64,000 bases of DNA from Cryptomeria japonica (GCF_030272615.1 NC_081412.1:691552083-691616082), one strand, 5' to 3'. Numbered from the stretch's first letter, positions 31,413 through 41,994 are shown. The notes: a model not told the origin generated them from the sequence alone. Made by a program: numbers and translations.

Positions 31413-34400
31413 CTAGGTGGTTACAATTTGAAAAAGATCTCCCAAAATCAAGTTTATACTATCCATAAACTTCTTGCTATCCTTTATTGTTGTCTCTGTT
31501 CTCTTCACTGTAGCGGTGAGATGTTGTAAATGCTCTCCTAGTGTTTTCTTTCCCTGTATTAGTGCCTCAAATACTTCCTTCAATAGTGATGCTAGATAGT
31601 CCAATCTTGGACTTAGTTTTGATCTCAAATGTTTTGCCTTATTCACTATTCTTTCTCTCTCTCTTTCCAATTTAAGTAATTCTTCTTCAAACTTTGTTAT
31701 CTTTTCCTCAAAAATAGATAGTGTATCAGGTGAGTTAACAAAATTATTGGCAATTTTATTGATCTCATCCTGTACCTTGCTCATCTTTTTGTCTATATCT
31801 ACAGTCAAAAAGTTTGTCTTACAGGTGTCTTTGTACAGAGTTTTGTACTCTTTCAATAAATTACATAATTCCAGTAGAAGTGTGTCAAAATCTCTATTAC
31901 ACTTCTTTATTTGCTGCTCAAGGAATTTCTGTTTTTTAATTTCTACTTTATCTTTTAATGACTCTTCCTTTATTTTCTCAATGTTTTCTATTATATATTT
32001 ACACAGTTTATCAAGTTGTCCTAAAGAATCTTTATTGTCTATATTACGGTTAGGAGCAATTACCTTCAAAATTGGTATGGTATCATCAATTGCCTTGTAA
32101 GCTTGTGAGCTGTAGTCGGTTATCTTCTTGATTGAGTCTAATAGTACCTCAGTCACATTTGTTGATTTGTAGCCCGATGATGAACCAACATTCTGAGTAC
32201 TGGTGGAAATAACCAAGCTTTTATTGACCTCTAGTAGGTTTGTTTGTGTTTGTATTTCTCTAAGCAAAAGTTTTTCTATTTCACTAGATGTCGGTGGCAC
32301 TATTTCCTTATGTACTTGTTCCTGTTGTTCCTATTCTGAAGCCTTCTGCTCTGTTTGTTTCTCTGTCTCAATTTGAATCTCTACCTTTTTCTCTTTATCT
32401 TCTATTGGTTTCTCCTATTTGTTATCATTTTCCTCAACTACCGGAGGCTCACTAGCCATATCAGTCTTATTAGTTGCATCTTTGTCTACTACTATGTTGA
32501 TCTTCTGAGTATCAACATCCACAGTATACAAGACTTTAGAATTACGATTGCCATCCTCTACATCCATACTCTCAGCTACCAGTTGATCTTCTATAGTTGT
32601 TGTTTTTACCGATGGAGTAATCAAAGGAGGTGGGGGTAAGCTGTCTCTATCTTTGATACTAGGTGGTCCACGAACTTTACCTTTACCTTTGTCTGTCTTT
32701 TTTATAAACTTTTATGGGTTTGGGGTTCCTGTATTCTTCCTGTTTTTCTTTTTCAACTAGGAATATATCCCATCCATTTTTTGTTTCCTCAGTCACCTCA
32801 TTGACTCTTCCTAGCATTAATGCAATGTGCTAGTGTGCAGTAGAGAATACTGATCGGTTGGCTTCAACAATTAAATCATCAATCTCTTTAGGTGAGTTCA
32901 TTGGATAAACAGCTAGTAACTTTTCTATTTTTGATTTTCTTATCAAGTTCTATTACTGCTTGTCTCCTTGCCTCTAGTCTTTTGAACAGTTCATCTGGTA
33001 CATCATCTATTACTTCCATCAAAAATTTCTTATACATGTCCATATGCAATATAACACTATTTTCTACTTATTCTTTTTCATCTGTAGTCAGAGTGTCATA
33101 CAATTTCTCTATATTCTTCAGTTTACCTTCCTCTGTAATTTCATTCAGCAGTATATCAAGAGGGGTCAAGTCTGTGTTTGTTCTCTTCTTCTTTTTGGGT
33201 GTAAGTTTCTTTTTCTTTGGTGTAGCCTTTCTTACCAGAGATCTCACTGCTTGTTTTTTTTGTCTTGTCCTCCTGGGTGAGGGTGTGGTTGCCGGTGAGG
33301 GATCTCTTTTCCTTACAACTCTTTTGAAAGTTGCAGGCATGTCACTCTCCGAAGAAGTACCTACCGGTGATAGGTGAGTTTTAGGTTGTGGAGCCGCTAA
33401 CTCATCCTCTATTATACTAGTTTTCTTTAACAGATCTTCTTTGATAGCTTTTGCTTGTCTGGAACCTTTCCTTACAAATTCCTCAACCTTTTTCACTATT
33501 TTCTTTGATTGTATTTGTTTTTCTATAGTCTCCGCACTACCAAATACTTCTTCCTTAGGTTCACTGGGGGCTTCTATAAGTGCTTTAGCATATGTTTCAA
33601 TTATATGATCATCTATTTCATAGCCCATCTCGGTTACCCAAACTGTCCTAGGGATGACTACTTCCATCCAGATTTCATCCTTCTTGATTACAAAGCATGT
33701 GTCATCTTTGTATTTGTCAACAATCTTTTGTGATAACCTAATTCTTTTCTTCATTTTGGCCTTTAATGCTTGAAAGAAGTCATGAATATTGTTTTACTTG
33801 TTTTCTCCCATGTTATTGAATAGTTTTGTTAATTGTTTGCCTACCGGTATATCATATCCAAGTTCTTTGTAGCCTATACCAGGAACCTATTTGGTTATGT
33901 GTAGCATCAGACATACTAACAGATTTCCAAACCTGAAAGTTCCTTTCTTGTCCTTCTTAATCTTTCCAAGGTTGTCAATTAATTCATCTTTTAACCACTC
34001 ACATATATCAATCTTTGCATTGTCTTTGACCATATCATAAGCACTCTTAATGCATAAACTTGAAACTGAATTGAGTCTATTTGCATGAGTAGCTTTATAT
34101 CCTAGTATCATGCTGATAAATCTTTACATTAATGTCTATTACATCATTAACTCTTAGGGACCTCTTGTCGAATGTTGCACTAGTTAGGTTTGTAACTAGG
34201 TCATTGGATACCTTCTTAGTTTTATCTGGCCTTTTACCAGTGATCAGTAACCCTGTGATAGCTTTCATAGCTTCCTTAGTGATTTTGTGGATTGCATCTA
34301 ACCAGAAAAATTCACCATGTACCCTGCTTAAGACTATCCTAATCACATCCTTGGGGAATTTAGGAATGCTAAGGGTCTCTATAAATCTTAGGGTTTCAAT

Positions 34401-34676
34401 AATCTTGTGTTCACCTTTTACATTGTCGGTTTTATCACATATCACAGTTTTAAACATAGTCTTAATTTTTTCATCACCTAGTTCCTCAATGTTGTAGTGG
34501 ATGTACATTCTGGGGTCTTCAGCATAAACAACTCCCTTGGGAATTTGAGAAAAAGCACCTAAGGTATCATCTTTCTTAGCTACCTCAGAAACTAACTGAA
34601 ATATGAGCCTAGGTCTTTTAATCACTTCAACAATAGTAGGGTTTGCTATATATTCAATTGCAGAGGTGGATGCCAT
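31413..34676 (-). pseudogene. Element B ORF2: large unknown protein, about 1088 codons, broken
   Basis: ATG at 34676. First segment to about 34105: MASTSAIEY start and the VLSRVHGEFFWLD/KITKE block. A one-base shift near 34105 leads to the RLNSVSS and FGNLLVCLML segment (34111-33887). After stops comes 33754-33068: KKRIRLSQKIVDKY, WMEVVIPRTVWVTEMGYEID, then a strongly basic Lys/Arg/Pro region (TPKKKKLTPKKKKRT). A further shift near 32650-32950 precedes the long Lys/Glu-rich coiled-coil C-terminus (32300-31413). The layout is a globular N-terminus, a basic linker and C-terminal coiled coils. I do not recognise the family. No enzyme motif, signal peptide or membrane segment is seen. Confidence 0.7.
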
Positions 34677-34990
34677 GATTAAATACCTTTTACTGCCTTT
34701 AGGATTGCTTGGAGTGTTCTTGCTTCTTGCTCGAAATGCCTTAGCTTGGAATCTTCACGCTCTTTGTAGGTTTGAAATCTTGGTGAAATGAAATGGAGCC
34801 AAAACCTAAATTATATAGTGTCTTTTCGCCATCTACCACATTAAATGCATGTCGGTTAAGTGTTCACTTAACATTGTTTGCCGGTAAGAAGTAATTCCCA
34901 GCTTCTTATCTCTAACAGAGGGAATAATAGCATATGTGTCATTAGATTTCCAAACCCTCAAGGAAACTTTCTTCAATTAGATGAAGAACT
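34677..34990 (-). promoter_or_regulatory. ORF1-ORF2 spacer of element B with TATA box
   Basis: A 314-base non-coding spacer. The minus strand has CTATATAATT at 34818-34809, 133 bases before the ORF2 ATG. The stretch between is A-rich and lacks an upstream ATG in the last part, like a plant 5' untranslated leader. Element A keeps the same arrangement. It may be an internal promoter, or the promoter of a captured gene; neither is proven. Confidence 0.45.
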
Positions 34991-36130
34991 TCATACCGGT
35001 GGAGCACTGCTTTGTCCTGCTGGTGAAGCATCACTCTGTCCTGCCAGTGGGGTATTGACTGGTTCTACCGGTGGAGGGGTATTCCCAATATTTAGATCAA
35101 CTTTTCTAATCCATTGTTTTGAGAATTCTTGCTTAACCTCTTCAACCTTTTCTTTAGCTTTCAAGCTATTACTTTTATTGTCTACCGGTGTTCCTTTACT
35201 TCTATAGAATTTAGCAATATGCCCAATCTTGTTACATGCATAACAAGTTACATTATTCTTGTAAATAGCTTTCCCATAACCTATGCCGGTTTGTGTTCTA
35301 CATTGACTAGATAAATGTCCAAATCTTCCACAAACATAACATCTCACATTCATTCTGTAGTTTTCCGAGTTGTGACCTACTTTGTTGCATTTAGAACATT
35401 GACTGGTGGGTGTGTTGATATTTTGGTAATTTCTAGATCTACATTCATTTGCTCTATGACCATACTTATTACAGTTAAAGCATTTTCCATTGAATTTATA
35501 AGCATTAGGTTGTCTTACCGGTTTGCTGTGATCCTGAGTATTTGCAGTACCAGAGCTTTCACCAACTTCAAAGCCAATTCCAGAAGTGTCACCTTTAGGT
35601 TTTTGATTCTTCAACAAGGTGCCAAGTTCCTCTAAGCTTTTCTTGAATTTTTCTTTGTGTTGGTTTGCAATTTCTAGTTCTCTTTCTAAGACTTCTTTTT
35701 GTCTCATCAGTTCATTTGAGTCATTCTGCATATGCATCAGATCTGTCTTCAACATGTCATTTTCATAGCTAAGTCTTGTGTTCTCATTTGCTGCATCACT
35801 TAGTCTTCTGGTCAAATCTTCTTCATTCTTCTTCCTATCCTCAATCTCTTTGCAAAATCTCATAGTCATATCCTCAATCTCATTTTTTGTTGTCATGTTC
35901 TCTAGTTTCAACTTGCTTATCATATCATTAAGTGATTCCTTTTCATCATTCTCATTTTGCAATTTTTCACAAATTTCTCTTCTCTTATTTCTTGCAACAG
36001 TAAGATTTTCTTGAAGTGCTTGAATGATATCCTGAGTTGCCCTTAAATCATCTTTTAGTTTGATATTTTTCAATTTCTCTACATCATAGTCTGAAAGAGC
36101 TCCTTCCAATTGCTTCATCAGATTTTCCAT
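34991..36130 (-). CDS. Element B ORF1: coiled-coil protein with four CCHC knuckles, 379 aa
   Basis: The ATG at 36130-36128 follows the leader. An upstream in-frame TTG beside the primer site is not a likely start. The frame is uninterrupted. Residues about 1-190 are a long heptad-rich helix (ENLMKQLEG..., many Lys/Glu/Asn/Leu), predicted coiled coil. Residues about 225-330 hold four knuckles: CFNCNKYGHRANEC and CYVCGRFGHLSSQC intact, CSKCNKVGHNSENY and CYACNKIGHIAKFY with the last Cys changed to Tyr. The C-terminus is Pro/Ala/Gln-rich with short AGQS-type repeats. Likely role: self-assembly plus RNA binding, a nucleocapsid-like packaging protein. That is inferred; no standard Gag domain is recognised. 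Confidence 0.8.
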   Translation of the reverse strand: MENLMKQLEGALSDYDVEKLKNIKLKDDLRATQDIIQALQENLTVARNKRREICEKLQNENDEKESLNDMISKLKLENMTTKNEIEDMTMRFCKEIEDRKKNEEDLTRRLSDAANENTRLSYENDMLKTDLMHMQNDSNELMRQKEVLERELEIANQHKEKFKKSLEELGTLLKNQKPKGDTSGIGFEVGESSGTANTQDHSKPVRQPNAYKFNGKCFNCNKYGHRANECRSRNYQNINTPTSQCSKCNKVGHNSENYRMNVRCYVCGRFGHLSSQCRTQTGIGYGKAIYKNNVTCYACNKIGHIAKFYRSKGTPVDNKSNSLKAKEKVEEVKQEFSKQWIRKVDLNIGNTPPPVEPVNTPLAGQSDASPAGQSSAPPV

Positions 36131-36201
36131 CTTTACCGATATCAAGATCTTCCTCAAGCTATTAGGCTTCTGAAAATAGAGGACCAAGCTCTGATACCAA
36201 T
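36131..36201 (-). promoter_or_regulatory. Primer-binding site and leader of element B
   Basis: The minus strand reads TTGGTATCAGAGC (36200-36188), then a short leader with AGCTTGAGGAAGATC, and reaches the ORF1 ATG at 36130. This leader closely matches the leaders of J, C and D. Confidence 0.88.
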
Positions 36202-36958
36202 TGTTAGGAATCCCACAGATACTGAGAGGGGGGGTGAATCAGTATCTAACCGGTTATATAGAATTTCTTAACTTTAAACATGCAAAACATATTATAATAG
36301 TATACTGGTATTCCAAAAATAATGTAATAAATAGAATTAAGAACATCCACATGAAAAGAACACCATAACACAAGGATTTAACTAGGAAACCCGGTGTGGG
36401 AAAAAACTCGGTGGGATTTGTGACCCACAATATTCACTCACTGGCCAATAAGAGAATATTACTTACAATAGGGGCCTACCCATGTAGGAAGGCCAACTGC
36501 TTAGAGATCACTACTCAATGGGAAGTCACACCGACTTACAATGAGGATTATACAAATCCAATATCTTGTACTGTTTTACAATAGCATCTATAATGCCTGA
36601 TCTAGTACTGGTTGTTGCTCTGCTTCTTACATAAACCCTTAACCTATATTTCACATAATAGGTCTATCTAATATTTTTCTTATCACTTACTTCTCTTCAT
36701 TTAAATGTCTATAATGATCTCTTTTATATATAAGATTCATTTTACAATTTGCCAAGTCGGCTTACAAGTTTTTACAATAATAAACAAAATCCTGTCAGCC
36801 TCTGTGCCAGTATACTTCTTTTCTTTGTGCCGGTGTAGAGTGTGATGTGCTGATGTCGGTATAGTGCCTTTTCCGGTGCCATAGGATTGCAAGGTTGCCA
36901 TCAATGACAAAACCTTCAATCACATACAATGTCTCATTGGAGTCTGCATATGCCAACA
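36202..36958 (-). repeat. 5' LTR of element B
   Basis: 757 bases, plus-strand ends TGTTAGG and CCAACA. Compared with the 3' copy it lacks about 15 bases in an ATAATATAACA stretch and roughly 20-30 bases of the GTGCCGGTG array. TATA box (minus) near 36723-36732. Confidence 0.92.
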
Positions 36959-37070
36959 TGTTCTACATTCATCTCCACTAGATCTTGGAGTGCCTTTTTC
37001 ACCAGTGTGGAGTAGTTCATCACCTTTGGAGGGGGTATGTTTCAGCATTGACATGGGGATACTTGAGTAG

Positions 37071-37552
37071 TTTTCAAAGATTCCATTCATCATGAGTTTT
37101 TTTCCTACATCTTCCCTTCATAATTGGGGAGACCTCATGGATACACCTTTGGTTTTGTTTCTTCCTAAGGGGAGGAATGTTGTTCGACATTCATGGAGAA
37201 GTTTCTTCATTCATCTTTGAGCTTCTACCATTGGTGTAGATTCTACATTGAGGGGGGGCTACCTAGCTTCTCTTCTTCTCTCATATGGGGGGGGGCATTT
37301 TCCTCACATGGGGTTTGGTCATTCACATACTTCTATGAAATTTATCTTGTATATTTTTCATCTCTCTTTTTGGGAGGGTTTTTTCCCACTGGGTTTTTCT
37401 CTCTTTCCCTGCTTTATGAGAGATTTCATTGGTTTTCTACATTTAAATTTTTACATGGGTACCTAACATGGCCTAGTAGCTGGGACCCATCTTGCATTGC
37501 TTAGTTGCATTATAGACTTAAGTGCATTCCCCTAAGTTGGACTTAATGGGGG
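37071..37552 (+). other. 3' non-coding tail of element L
   Basis: It contains several purine runs (GAGGGGGGGC near 37250, GGGGGGGGCA near 37287) and ends with TTAATGGGGG directly before the LTR, a probable polypurine tract. No coding region is recognised. Confidence 0.6.
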
Positions 37553-38010
37553 TGTTGGTGTAGTTAACTATTCATGTTGGATATTATTACACCTTACTTA
37601 ATTTTACTTAGGATAATGCATTTCATAGTAGTTTGTGTATGAGACACTTGGGTGTTTGTGCCACATTGGGATAGTGTGTGTAGGAGAATTTCAACCTTTT
37701 GTTCTCTTATCTTGTTGTTACATTCCACAGTCAGTGGGTGATCCACCTCATGTGGAATATTATATTGTTTCTCCTGCCTACCACACCTATTTCCTACCTA
37801 CCCTTGTGTCTTATTGAGCCACATGTCATGTTTGTGTGCTCACATATCCATATAGCCTTGCCTATATAAGAAGACTCATATTCATTGTATTAAACAACTA
37901 TTGAACAATTGATCATTCATCTATTGATGAGAATACAATTTAATCTTGTCCTATATTTTGTCTCTATTTTGTACTTTTCATTGAGCTCTTGATCTTTGAA
38001 AAATCTCACA
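37553..38010 (+). repeat. 3' LTR of element L
   Basis: 458 bases, collinear with the 5' copy, ending AAATCTCACA. It is followed by ATTTC, the target duplication with one mismatch. Confidence 0.9.
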
Positions 38011-38491
38011 ATTTCCTCTATGGGCATAATAAATTGAAGTGGACATATTGTACTATTGATATTCCCATGTTGAGTCTTCAACTAGTGAAATATGGTACAT
38101 AGAAACTCAACATCATGGCCACACAAATTATCATCACATGACACACTAGGGTACCATTTTTCTTATCATTCTATTTCAATTGAGACAAACTCATCATTAT
38201 TAATTTAAAACAAGAGATAATTTCCTTAGTATACCCATTTCCTATTTTCCTAGATAGTTAAGAAAGCTCCTATTTTGTGCTTGATTCTCATTTGCAAGAT
38301 AAAAATATGCTTATTGTATAATTTCACTTTATTTTATAGGTTTGCATGGAAATTATGCTAAAGGAAAACCTACATGATGGAATCTTGCAAGGTACATTAA
38401 TTTATATTGATCCCCTTTGATATCCTTTTATGTATAATTTACTTTACAAACATATTTGTAAGTGCTACATACTTTGAGATACATGATCATT
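38011..38491. other. Spacer between elements L and K
   Basis: AT-rich DNA. I see no gene or recognisable repeat. It begins with the right target duplication of L. Confidence 0.4.
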
Positions 38492-39541
38492 ATGAAGGAC
38501 ACACAATATACAGAGAGAGGGGCCATGAATCATTATATACAAAAGCTTAACTTCTATTCCAACTTATCATTAGTAGTTCAAGATTGAATACATTAATGTA
38601 AAAAACAACAATTCAAATGATAACCATAGACACACAACCATACAAGAGAACACCAGATATACAACCTAGAAGAAAAAAACCATGGTGAGAATAACTTCTT
38701 GGATCTATTGCCCAAATCTAGCCTCACAAAATAATAAATCACTTACAATATGTAGTAGGCACCAACCTTATAGAGACATCAATCCCTAATTACATTTGTA
38801 GGCACCAATTTAAAAGAGACACCAATCTCCTATCCTGATATTTCAGCACCAACTTAGCAAATGAGACACCAATCCCATCGAGATACAAACGATGTGAATT
38901 ATGGTGGACCTTCAAGGTTGAATACTTAGCTTCTCTCTAATGTAAACAACAAAAAAACTACTTCACACAATGCATATGATATTTTAATGAAACCATACAA
39001 TGATTGAGATGTTACTCACATTACATCACCCACATACTTGTACATCAACCTCTCCTTATAGATCTTAAAATAAAGGACACTCTAGGAATAAACTTGAAAC
39101 AAATATATATGAGTTATAATGCTAATTAAATTCACATATTGGCCTAAAATATAATTAAAATTTTTGCAAGTTGGCCACAATAAATTCCCTAACCAAGCAT
39201 GGCATAGGCCAGGCCCAAAAGCTCACATGTTACTCCAGAAGAAAGATCATGTTATGCACTATCCAATACAAGTTAATCTAGTCTCAATGATCATCCACAC
39301 AATATCTTTGGTGAGAACACATTATAAACCTTTGACAAATAAAATTGGAACATTAACTTAGTTATTCAACATACATAGTGAGTACTCTGTCATTACTAAA
39401 TTTTTGTGTGCTAAATCTCAGCTCATGAAACTCTAGAATATAATACAAAATGAGCAACATTACTTTGGTTCAAAATCGTAGCCCATCACCATCAATTGAA
39501 GTAGAATGTAGAGCATAAAAAATGTAGACACTCTAAGGAAC

Positions 39542-40357
39542 TGATGCAACCATAACTAGTGAGACCCTCAAAAGAGAATTGACCAGCTTATGCAGCAAGA
39601 GTAACACAACAAAAGAAACAAGAAAAAATAATAGGATTAAGAAACATATCATATTATTGCCTTATAACTTCCGGAAACCATCCGGTTATGATCATATAAT
39701 CATCTCAGAACATTTAGTAGTTAACTGATTACATGCAAGCTTCAAGCCAGTTACAATCCAACTAGGACTCTGAGAATCAACCAGATCACTAAATGCAAAT
39801 CTCAATCGTTATTCTCAATTCTACTTCCTCTACCCCTACAAATGATTACATAATTCCATATAAATACCCTTAGGAACATATCTAGGTCAGCCTCAAAAGA
39901 TCACATTTACCAATACAGGAAAATGAAATGTGTAACTAAGTCGACCCTAAGAATTAAAGAAATCATTCCGGAAAATAACACCCAAGAAGTGTGGTTCAAT
40001 AGGAAGGTCGGTCACACACCAAAGAACATCAAACAAGACTCAAAATATATCTACACACAAAGAATCGCTCCGCTAATGAAGGAAAGCCAAACAATAAGCA
40101 CAAGAACTATCCTGGAACCCAGAAATAGTCAACTGGGAGCGATAAATGACTGAAAAAGAATCCAAATGGATTGAAAATATGGAATTAAGCACATGAACTA
40201 GCCTAAAAACCGAAAATAGGATCTACAAAGAAAAGAAAGAAACTACCCGTACCAACCAGTAAGAACATAGAAAACTATACACTGAACTAACTAAATTGAA
40301 AGAAAATATTTTTGGTTGATGCAAGATTTCTCAGAGACCAGGGATGCTTCTACATTA
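39542..40357 (-). repeat. 3' LTR of element F
   Basis: 816 bases. It starts TGATGCAACC; the right end CATTA is a changed CATCA. It is collinear with the other copy (for example CCTCAAAAGAGAATTGA in both). Confidence 0.9.
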
Positions 40358-40877
40358 GAAACCCTAGGTAGGAAAAGATGTTCCATGAGAGGCAAGTCAT
40401 GAACCTCTAAAAGGATTCAGGATAAAGATCCCATGCTCATTTCTGATCCAAACATCTTCCTTATCTGTCAACCTCTTCTTTAGCTCCCCTGGGATCTCAA
40501 CCAACTTCTCTAACCCCTGACTCTCTTTGTTTCTCTTCCTTTGCTTCAGATTTGCATATTGTCTCTATTTACTGCTCTCTTTTTTTGTGCAATTCTGATT
40601 TGTTTTTGCCATAAGACTTCATCCGGTTTGTCATCATAAGATCTTTGTCATCCGGTTATATCTATCCATTAGGCTTATTTATCAAATCTTTTTGCAAACT
40701 CATGTCACCTTCTTGTATTACCTATGCAACCAGTTTCTCAGTACTGCAACTTTTCTCAAGACTCAGATTCTTCACCTCCTTCTCTTTCTATTTCAAAGAA
40801 GTCAATGTGAACTTCTGGCCATCTTTCTCAATAGTGACTAGGTTTCTTCTACAGTCATAAATAGCTCCTATATCAAA

Positions 40878-41380
40878 CTACCAAGGTCTTCCCAACAAGA
40901 CATGACAAGAACTCATAGATACAACATCACACAAAACTTCATCCCTAAAAGGCCTAATATTGAAATTCACCGAACAGTGTTCCTTTATCTCTATCTTTTG
41001 ATCTTCTTGTAACCAACTTACCTTGTAAGGACAAGGATGCTCAAGAATTTTCAATCCAAGCTTCACTACCATCTCTTTAGATACCAAATTGCTAGTAATT
41101 CCACTATTTACAATAACCTTACAACACTTACCACCTAATTTGCACATAGTCTGGAAAATACTCTTTCTCTGAGTAGATCCGGTATCCTCACTACTCTGTT
41201 CTATCATGACTCTTCTAAACATAAGGGATTATCCTTGCTCTAGTATATAGTTAGGTCTGATAACTTCACTTTCTGGTTCCTCATTAGCCACACAACTTCT
41301 TGCCATTCGCTTCTTACATTCACAAAATCTATGTCTGATTTCTCCACACTTGAAACATTTGTCAGGAAACTCTCTATCAA
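40878..41380 (-). pseudogene. Element F retropepsin-like protease and zinc knuckle
   Basis: In element orientation a knuckle CFKCGEIRHRFCEC (about 41357-41313, all four ligands present) is followed by a stop-containing linker. The frame 41222-40878 then gives CCKVIVNSGITSNLVSKEMV, the Gypsy aspartic protease-like site with D of DSG changed to N, and LLGRPW at the end. Mutation of the catalytic Asp and upstream stops make it inactive. It would normally mature Gag. Downstream (40358-40877) I see no RT sequence. Confidence 0.75.
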
Positions 41381-41470
41381 TACTACCAGTGCCTTTCCTC
41401 TATGTTTTATGTTTTGGTTCAATACTCCACTTAGGTTTTTATTCTTGTCCAACACTATTCTTCTCTATAC

Positions 41471-41994
41471 TCATCTGCCCCTTGAATCTCTCCTTCCCTC
41501 TAGGGCCTCAGCCTTCAAAGCATACTCATAAGCTTCTTCAATTGTGGAAACCCTCAACATACTCATCTCATCCTGAATGTTAAATGCAAGTCCATTTATG
41601 TACCTTGCCACCTTTTCTCTATCGATCTCTCTATGTCTAGATCTAATCATCACCTTGTAGAATTCCTCAATATACTCTTTCACAATCATGTTTCTCTATT
41701 TTAGGTTTTGAAACTTCTTGAACAATTCCAACTCATAGTCTCCTAGTATGAACATGGCCTTTGATCTTGCAACCATATATCTTCGCTGGGTGATCTTCAT
41801 TTCACCATTCTCCACTCTATCTTTTTGTAATTCTTTCCACCATAAGAAAACATGGCCTTTCAACTTAGTCTGTGCCAACTAGACTCTCTACAGGTCCTTC
41901 AAATCCTCAAACTCAAAGTAATCCACCAACTCTATGATCTAATCAATCAGATCCTCTGGGTTCAACATTCTAGAAAAGTTTGAAACCTCCACTT
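41471..41994 (-). pseudogene. Element F gag (retrotrans_gag type), broken
   Basis: Two open pieces, 41878-41696 and 41689-41471, read on as one Gag: LKGHVFLWWKELQKDR (the WW-containing capsid block), then YIEEFYKVMIRSRHREID and YINGLAFNIQDEM, typical of Gypsy-class plant Gag. A stop falls between the pieces near 41693. The region upstream toward the primer site (42000-42400) is fragmentary. Capsid function is inferred from the family. Confidence 0.75.

Larger units (their letters stand above)
30408..36958 (-). mobile_element. Element B: complete pol-less two-ORF LTR retrotransposon, TSD TGTTC
   Basis: 6551 bases. TGTTC occurs at 30403-30407 and 36959-36963, so the ends are certain. In element orientation: 5' LTR (36958-36202), primer-binding site, leader, ORF1 (36130-34991), a 314-base spacer with a TATA box, ORF2 (34676-31413), purine tract and 3' LTR (31199-30408). 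The whole 5.0-kb interior is accounted for, and none of it resembles protease, integrase, RT or RNase H. It is the reference copy for A, C and D. Confidence 0.93.
29903..37070 (+). pseudogene. Element L unknown C-terminal extension (ORF X), split by element B
   Basis: The gag-protease frame continues without shift. After stops at 29900 and near 29960 there is an open stretch from 29978 to the B insertion at 30407. On the other side the frame resumes in phase after one TSD copy and ends at a TAG at 37068-37070. The visible part is acidic, rich in Asp/Ser/His/Leu (SWDDYLTNIASLFVESYIAY, LFDEDDPYS). It has no integrase or RT motif and I do not recognise it. It occupies the place where integrase and RT would be in a normal Copia element. 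Codons from 30408 to 36963 belong to element B and the duplicated target. Confidence 0.6.
26178..38010 (+). mobile_element. Element L: non-autonomous Copia-like gag-protease element, interrupted by B
   Basis: LTRs at 26178-26637 (460 bases) and 37553-38010 (458 bases) are near-identical by eye. The primer site TGGTATCAAAGCC follows the left LTR. ATTTA (26173-26177) and ATTTC (38011-38015) are a target duplication with one change. Without B the element is about 5.3 kb. It encodes Gag, a protease remnant and an unknown C-terminal extension. I see no integrase, RT or RNase H, so it would depend on another element. Element B sits inside the extension. Confidence 0.88.

Noticed and set aside
31413-34676. 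ORF2 as a retroviral envelope-like protein
   Set aside because: No signal peptide, no membrane segment and no glycoprotein-like cysteine pattern; the C-terminus is coiled coil.
36187-36191. A TTG-initiated longer ORF1 in element B beginning beside the primer-binding site
   Set aside because: TTG is not a likely start in plants; the ATG at 36130 follows the conserved leader and matches the start used in C and D.
37190-37504. A 100-codon plus-strand frame rich in Phe/Trp/Ser in the L tail
   Set aside because: It lies between the stop of the long frame and the purine tract, is T-rich and overlaps a second frame; no domain recognised.
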